Assembly: GCA_026419635.1 (NCBI GenBank) | Contig: JANZZB010000003.1 | Span: 1 to 18,300, forward strand | From: Clostridiales bacterium | Lineage (GTDB): Bacteria; Bacillota; Clostridia; Oscillospirales; Butyricicoccaceae | Reading direction: 5' to 3' | DNA: 18,300 bases | In this document: positions 14,899-18,300 of the stretch, piece by piece | How positions within the stretch are numbered: position 1 is the first letter of the stretch | Layout: each line of letters starts with the position of its first letter | Translations under genes and position numbers: made by a program | The notes under the pieces: generated by a model | The model's database searches: none | Told to the model about the DNA's origin: nothing | The model's input: the letters and a program-made list of their open reading frames with translations, nothing else

Positions 14899-15027
14899 GC
14901 CTTTTGATGTTTTGACATAGTAAGCACAACCATCTTTGTTCGGCTCTCCGGGCGATGCTGCCCTCGTTAGGGTACAAGTTCCATCTTTTTGATAAACACA
15001 ATCACTGGTGCAGGCAATCAGACTCAT
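14890..15027 (-). CDS. Four-cysteine small peptide, DUF1540-like
   Basis: This is a 45-residue ORF too short for ordinary gene calling, starting MSLIACTSDCVYQKDGTCTL and ending in a lysine-rich tail. Cysteines at 6, 10, 18 and 34 (spacing x3, x7, x15) resemble small DUF1540-type metal-binding proteins, in which a CxxxC and CVY(N/Q)KDG(x)C pattern is typical. Similar Ruminococcaceae peptides sometimes carry the misleading name hydroxymyristoyl-ACP dehydratase. A consensus GGAGGT (complement at 15035-15040) lies seven bases ahead of its ATG. It is divergent from the DUF6873-type gene with 85 bases between starts, and converges on radA. Metal binding, probably zinc or iron, is inferred. Function is unknown. 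Confidence 0.75.
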   Translation of the reverse strand: MSLIACTSDCVYQKDGTCTLTRAASPGEPNKDGCAYYVKTSKGKK

Positions 15028-15112
15028 GTCGCATACCTCCACTAAAAATAATAAACCTAGTTTCCCCGATACATCTTAAAATATTAATTTTTTAAAGATA
15101 GGGAAGTTCGTT

Positions 15113-15871
15113 TTGTATATTAAAAATCCGAATTTACCTCAAAAAAAAGTAACATCCGCAATTCTGGGTGGAAAATATTGTGAACTTTTTGAAAAGCCAC
15201 TTCTGGATTTGGGTGTTCAAATATTGCCCGTATCTCCATGTAGTGATGTAAAAGGAGAAGAACGCCATCATGCTGATATGTTGGTTCATCATCTTGGCAA
15301 AAATGTTATTGCAGCCCATAAAAACATGCTCAGTAAAGATATTTCACTTTACACATCCAAAGGATTGCATGTATTAAAAAGTGAACTGCCTTTACAGTTA
15401 GAATACCCCAAAAATATCATATTAAACGGTTTGCGAATAGCAAATACATTTTTTCATTACCTAAAATACACTGACAACGTATTAAAATTTTATTTGATGG
15501 AAAATAACTGCAAAATGATATCGGTTAAACAAGGTTACAGCAAATGTGCCGTTGCGATCGTTGACGAGAACTCCGTTATTACATCAGATAAGGGCATGGC
15601 CAAAGAAATGCAAAATGCTGGATTTGACGTATTATTCATTCGTCCAGGATTTATAAGACTTGGTGAAACGGATTCCGGATTCATTGGCGGCTGCAGTGTT
15701 AAATTATCACATAATATTTTAGCGTTTACAGGACAATTAACCGAACATCCGGATAAAGAAATCATCTTAAATTATTTAATTTCAAAAAATATAAAACCAA
15801 TTTTTCTTAGTCAAAATAAACTTTTCGACGTAGGCTCCATTTTGCCGATAACAGAAGAGGATGCTTCTTAA
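15113..15871 (+). CDS. DUF6873-type protein of unknown function
   Basis: The 252-residue protein has no signal peptide or membrane segment. Conserved-looking blocks are HHADMLVHHLGKN (about 52-64), SVKQGYSKCAVAIVDENSVITSDKGMAK (15521-15604), FIRPGFIRL and GFIGGCSVKL with LAFTGQL. I recall these from a DUF6873 family in Clostridia. The His-Ala-Asp and later Gly-Gly-Cys blocks faintly recall the guanidine-modifying amidinotransferase/deiminase fold, but that is a guess. The start is TTG at 15113 with AGGGAAG about eight bases ahead; no ATG is better placed. Its divergent neighbour is the four-Cys peptide gene, and after its stop comes the promoter for the recombinase. Confidence 0.65.
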   Translation: MYIKNPNLPQKKVTSAILGGKYCELFEKPLLDLGVQILPVSPCSDVKGEERHHADMLVHHLGKNVIAAHKNMLSKDISLYTSKGLHVLKSELPLQLEYPKNIILNGLRIANTFFHYLKYTDNVLKFYLMENNCKMISVKQGYSKCAVAIVDENSVITSDKGMAKEMQNAGFDVLFIRPGFIRLGETDSGFIGGCSVKLSHNILAFTGQLTEHPDKEIILNYLISKNIKPIFLSQNKLFDVGSILPITEEDAS

Positions 15872-15881
15872 AAAATAATGC

Positions 15882-15910
15882 TTGACGCCGAGCCGGAGGC
15901 AGGTTATATT
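15882..15910 (+). promoter_or_regulatory. Strong sigma-A-type promoter upstream of xerC
   Basis: TTGACG (15882-15887) and TATATT (15905-15910) are 17 bases apart, each one base from consensus. Transcription would begin near 15917, about 110 bases before the recombinase start at 16026, and would place the inverted repeat at 15921-15950 at the 5' end of the mRNA. Confidence 0.7.
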
Positions 15911-15920
15911 TTTTATATCT

Positions 15921-15950
15921 AATTATACAAAATAAAGATTTTGTATAATT
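15921..15950. repeat. Perfect 13-bp inverted repeat, 4-base spacer
   Basis: AATTATACAAAAT (15921-15933) and ATTTTGTATAATT (15938-15950) are exact reverse complements around AAAG. No T run follows, so it is not an ordinary terminator. It lies just after the predicted transcription start of xerC and could be a 5' mRNA stem-loop, a protein-binding operator, or a recombinase core site. Confidence 0.85.
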
Positions 15951-16025
15951 CGGAGCAGGGGTTTTTAAAAAAACAGCACAATTAATACGTTTTATTTATT
16001 ATTTATAATGTACTGGAGGCCTATT

Positions 16026-17030
16026 ATGGACTATCGTAACGATGCGCCTCAGACTATCCGGGATTTCCTTACATATAATGAAACCATTCGCGGAAAATCA
16101 CCTAAAACAACCCAAGAATACTTTTTGGATTTAAGAACTTTTTTTCGTTTTATAAAATCGAAACGGAAACTTGTTTTGAATGATTGTCCGTTTGATGAAA
16201 TCTCCATTTCAGATGTTGATGTTGCTCTTATTAAAACGATTACCCTTTCCGATATTTACGATTATCTGACTTATGCCAGCCGTGAGCGACCAAAACATCA
16301 TAAAAGTGCTGATACGACATATGGAAATATTGCATCCACACGTGCAAGAAAAGTATCCAGCATCCGTTCCTTTTTCAAATATTTAACAGACAAAGCGCAT
16401 TTGCTCGATATCAATCCCGCCCAAAACCTGGACTCACCAAAAGCGCGCCAGTCGTCTCCGCGATATTTAACCCTTGACGAAAGCCGTTCGCTTTTAGACT
16501 CTGTAAGCGGACCAACTAAAGAACGGGATTATTGTATCCTTACACTTTTCTTAAACTGTGCTTTACGTGTTTCTGAACTTGCCGGCATCAATTTATCCGA
16601 CATTCAGGAAGGGCGTCTTCGCGTACTTGGAAAAGGCGACAAAGAACGGACAGTTTACTTAAATCCGGCTTGTATCAATGCGTTAAATGATTACATAAAA
16701 GTGCGCCCCAATCTTCAGAATCAATATAAAAATGCCCTTTTTTTAACGAGGCAATCGAGACGAATTGATGTTCAGACTGTAAAATGGCTGGTGAAAAAGT
16801 ATCTTTCCATGGCAGGTTTAGACGCGAAGCAATATTCTGCTCATAAGCTTCGACACACGGCAGCGACGCTGATGTATCAAAACGGTGTGGATATTCGAAC
16901 ATTACAGGAGGTTTTAGGGCATAAAAACCTTGATACCACAATGATTTACACCCATATTGCAAGTAATAGTCTTGAAAATGCCGCACTTGCAAATCCTCTG
17001 TCAAATGAAAAAGCCAAGAAAACAGAGTAA
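16026..17030 (+). CDS. Tyrosine recombinase, XerC-like
   Basis: This 334-residue phage-integrase-family recombinase probably works with XerD to resolve chromosome dimers. All catalytic residues are present: R181 (ALRVSEL), K203 (GKGDKER), H273 and R276 (HKLRH), H299 (LGHKNL), and Tyr308 (MIYTHI). An N-terminal SAM-like DNA-binding domain (7-138) has an unusually long inter-helix stretch (ERPKHHKSADTTYGNIASTR region), longer than in typical XerC. The start is ATG at 16026, six bases after GGAGG (16015-16019). An ATG at 16008 would place the ribosome binding site inside the gene. It is convergent with xerD, and both end at the palindrome at 17069-17100. A mobile-element integrase is less likely, as there is no excisionase or cargo. 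Confidence 0.85.
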   Translation: MDYRNDAPQTIRDFLTYNETIRGKSPKTTQEYFLDLRTFFRFIKSKRKLVLNDCPFDEISISDVDVALIKTITLSDIYDYLTYASRERPKHHKSADTTYGNIASTRARKVSSIRSFFKYLTDKAHLLDINPAQNLDSPKARQSSPRYLTLDESRSLLDSVSGPTKERDYCILTLFLNCALRVSELAGINLSDIQEGRLRVLGKGDKERTVYLNPACINALNDYIKVRPNLQNQYKNALFLTRQSRRIDVQTVKWLVKKYLSMAGLDAKQYSAHKLRHTAATLMYQNGVDIRTLQEVLGHKNLDTTMIYTHIASNSLENAALANPLSNEKAKKTE

Positions 17031-17068
17031 ATTTTTTGTATTTTAACATTCATACATTAAAAAGAAAT

Positions 17069-17100
17069 AAAAAACCTTCTGCAATTGCAGAAGGTTTTTT
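17069..17100. terminator. Bidirectional terminator between xerC-like gene and xerD
   Basis: This is a perfect 32-base palindrome with arms 17069-17084 and 17085-17100. The core is AACCTTCTGC, AATT, GCAGAAGGTT, flanked by A and T runs, so it reads as an intrinsic terminator on both strands. It is located 38 bases after the xerC-like stop and 32 bases after the xerD stop. Confidence 0.93.
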
Positions 17101-17132
17101 ACATTCTTTTTAATCTTTAATTTCACATTTTA

Positions 17133-18020
17133 TTACTGCGCTCTAGGATGGCATCTTGTATAAACATCACTAATTTGCTGCTTAATGATACGTGCGTAAA
17201 ACTGAGTTGAGGAAATATCAGCATGTCCCAGCATTTCTTTCACAGATTCAAGATCCGCACCGTTTTGGATCAAATGCATTGCAAAAGAATGCCTTAAAGT
17301 ATGCGGTGTAATTTGTTTCTTGATTCCTGCTTTCTCCTGATAATACTTGACTATTTTGAAAAAACCCTGACGGGTCATACGTTCACCTTTTATGTTAACA
17401 AACAAGGACGGCTGCGCCACGTCACTTAAAAGAATCGCTTTTGCTTGCCTTAAATATGCTTTGAGTGCAGCTACCGCAGACGGATAAATGGGAATAATCC
17501 TTTCTCCCCTATTGTTTTTACATTTAATAAATCCAATCTCTAAATTAACATCGTCGATATTCAGGTTAAGTAATTCGGTTACACGGATACCGGTTGCATA
17601 TAGTAGCTCCAGCATTGCCTTGTCCCGAATTCCTTTATAATCTGTTGTATCCGGCTGATTTAAGAGAAGTTCAACTTCTTCGCTTGAAAGGATTTGAGGC
17701 ATTTTATGCTCCGCTTTTGAGGTTTTTATTCCGGATGCAGGGTTCATAACGATAACCCCGAATTGCATTAAAAAGCAGTAAAAAGATTTAATTGAAGCTT
17801 TCGTCCGAATGATGGTCGCACCCGATTTTCCTCTGGAGGAAAGCTCTTTTAAGTACGATGTTACTATTTTCTGATCCGCATTTTTCGGATCTAATACCTT
17901 TTTTTTCGTTAAAAAGTCACAATAGTGCTGGACATCTCTTAAATAAGAGGCTTTCGTATTCTCCGATGAATTTTTTATAGTTGTTAAATAACTAGAAAAA
18001 TCATCCAGGTAATCCTTCAT
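17133..18020 (-). CDS. xerD: Tyrosine recombinase XerD
   Basis: XerD works with a XerC partner at dif sites to resolve chromosome dimers. The 295-residue protein matches XerD length (about 298) and layout: a SAM-like N-terminal domain, then a catalytic domain with R146 (TGIRVTEL), K168 (CKNNRGER), H240 and R243 (HTLRHSFA), H266 (MLGHADISSTQ) and Tyr275 (FYARI), and the family ending VYxRCHPRA. The second start, ATG at 18020, is preferred because GGGAG (complement at 18030-18034) is nine bases before it. The ATG at 18029 abuts that sequence. On the minus strand it follows the spoIIM-like gene by 24 bases; B. subtilis also keeps xerD near spoIIM. Confidence 0.93.
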   Translation of the reverse strand: MKDYLDDFSSYLTTIKNSSENTKASYLRDVQHYCDFLTKKKVLDPKNADQKIVTSYLKELSSRGKSGATIIRTKASIKSFYCFLMQFGVIVMNPASGIKTSKAEHKMPQILSSEEVELLLNQPDTTDYKGIRDKAMLELLYATGIRVTELLNLNIDDVNLEIGFIKCKNNRGERIIPIYPSAVAALKAYLRQAKAILLSDVAQPSLFVNIKGERMTRQGFFKIVKYYQEKAGIKKQITPHTLRHSFAMHLIQNGADLESVKEMLGHADISSTQFYARIIKQQISDVYTRCHPRAQ

Positions 18021-18044
18021 TTTGGACATCTCCCAAATCTGTTG

Positions 18045-18300
18045 TTAAAGAAAGTGTTGAACATAAGAAATCAAAAGCGGAGAAAGGTACATTTCAATTA
18101 AAGTACAGACAAATAAAACGACAAAAAATATACTAATGACCGGCAGACAGATATTAGGCATTTTTGAACTCAACAGTCGTCGTCCTCCAGCAGAAGTCTG
18201 AAACCGTGCTTTGGCCCATAAATAAGACTGTGCCGAAAGCAATAAAAGTACCGGTAATGCAAGTAGATTCTGAATTCCAAAAGCGGCAAAAGACAAAACT
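18045..18300 (-). CDS. spoIIM: Stage II sporulation protein M-like, C-terminal part
   Basis: The reading frame runs off the window's right edge, and only 84-85 C-terminal residues are visible. There are at least two membrane segments (an opening LLALPVLLLLSAQSYLW and a late ISIFFVVLFVCTLIEMYLSP) and the ending VCTLIEMYLSPLL resembles the SpoIIM ALIEAYITP end. SpoIIM is an integral membrane component of the engulfment machine (with SpoIID and SpoIIP) in sporulation. The TTG at 18296 would be an internal Leu. The assignment leans on this ending plus the xerD neighbour, and other DUF95-type membrane proteins are possible. The gene is likely cotranscribed with xerD. Confidence 0.6.
   Translation of the reverse strand, partial: VLSFAAFGIQNLLALPVLLLLSAQSYLWAKARFQTSAGGRRLLSSKMPNICLPVISIFFVVLFVCTLIEMYLSPLLISYVQHFL

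Noticed and set aside
15921..15950. The inverted repeat as the chromosomal dif site
   Set aside because: The arms are symmetric and do not resemble the known Firmicute dif arms well, and the spacer is four bases and not six. I kept it as a repeat of unknown role.
16004..16009. TATAAT as a second promoter for the XerC-like gene
   Set aside because: No -35 box lies at the right distance, and transcription would start in or after the Shine-Dalgarno sequence, leaving no leader for translation.
16675..17049. 124-codon minus-strand ORF under the XerC-like gene
   Set aside because: It is antisense to the catalytic domain of the recombinase; no motif or ribosome binding site was found.

Overview
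The window looks like a chromosomal core region of a spore-forming Firmicute of class Clostridia, most likely the Oscillospiraceae/Ruminococcaceae side. This rests on moderate GC, strong Shine-Dalgarno sequences with many TTG starts, sporulation-associated genes (ytfJ/gerW-like, a DacF/DacB-type carboxypeptidase, cwlD, a spoIIM-like C-terminus), the clostridial ispH-rpsA fusion, a HutP-family gene between a YtfP-type flavoprotein gene and cmk, and a DUF6873-type gene. No prophage, transposon, CRISPR array, rRNA or tRNA was seen.

Layout. 1-1088 is the 3' part of lysA. A sigma-E-like promoter then precedes a tight run: M50 site-2-protease-like membrane gene, scpA, scpB, DUF2953 gene, ytfJ (1260-4207). 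A terminator-like hairpin, whose 3' arm is also the ribosome binding site, leads into a DacF-type carboxypeptidase gene and rluB. A sigma-A-like promoter at 6201-6229 opens the next run: RpiR-type regulator, YtfP/HI0933 flavoprotein, HutP-like protein, cmk, plsC, ispH-rpsA and an OsmC-like gene, closed by a strong terminator at 12622-12650. A sigma-E-like promoter and cwlD follow, then radA and a terminator at 14864-14898.

Beyond radA lies a divergent pair: a 45-residue four-cysteine peptide on the minus strand and a DUF6873-type protein on the plus strand. A good sigma-A promoter with a perfect 13-bp inverted repeat lies in front of a XerC-type recombinase gene. This converges on a XerD gene across a perfect 32-bp palindromic terminator, and the XerD gene is preceded, on its own strand, by a spoIIM-like gene that runs off the window.

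Function. The genes are mostly housekeeping: lysine/diaminopimelate synthesis, chromosome condensation (ScpAB), rRNA modification (RluB), CMP phosphorylation, phospholipid synthesis, isoprenoid synthesis joined to ribosomal S1, DNA repair (RadA) and chromosome resolution (Xer). Spore genes (YtfJ, Dac, CwlD, SpoIIM) are interleaved with them. I see no complete new defence or biosynthetic system. The items most worth a second look are the internal ribosome binding site inside ispH-rpsA, the apparent non-AUG/GUG/UUG start of the DUF2953 gene, the terminator/ribosome-binding-site overlap before dac, the small Cys peptide beside DUF6873, and the inverted repeat in front of xerC.
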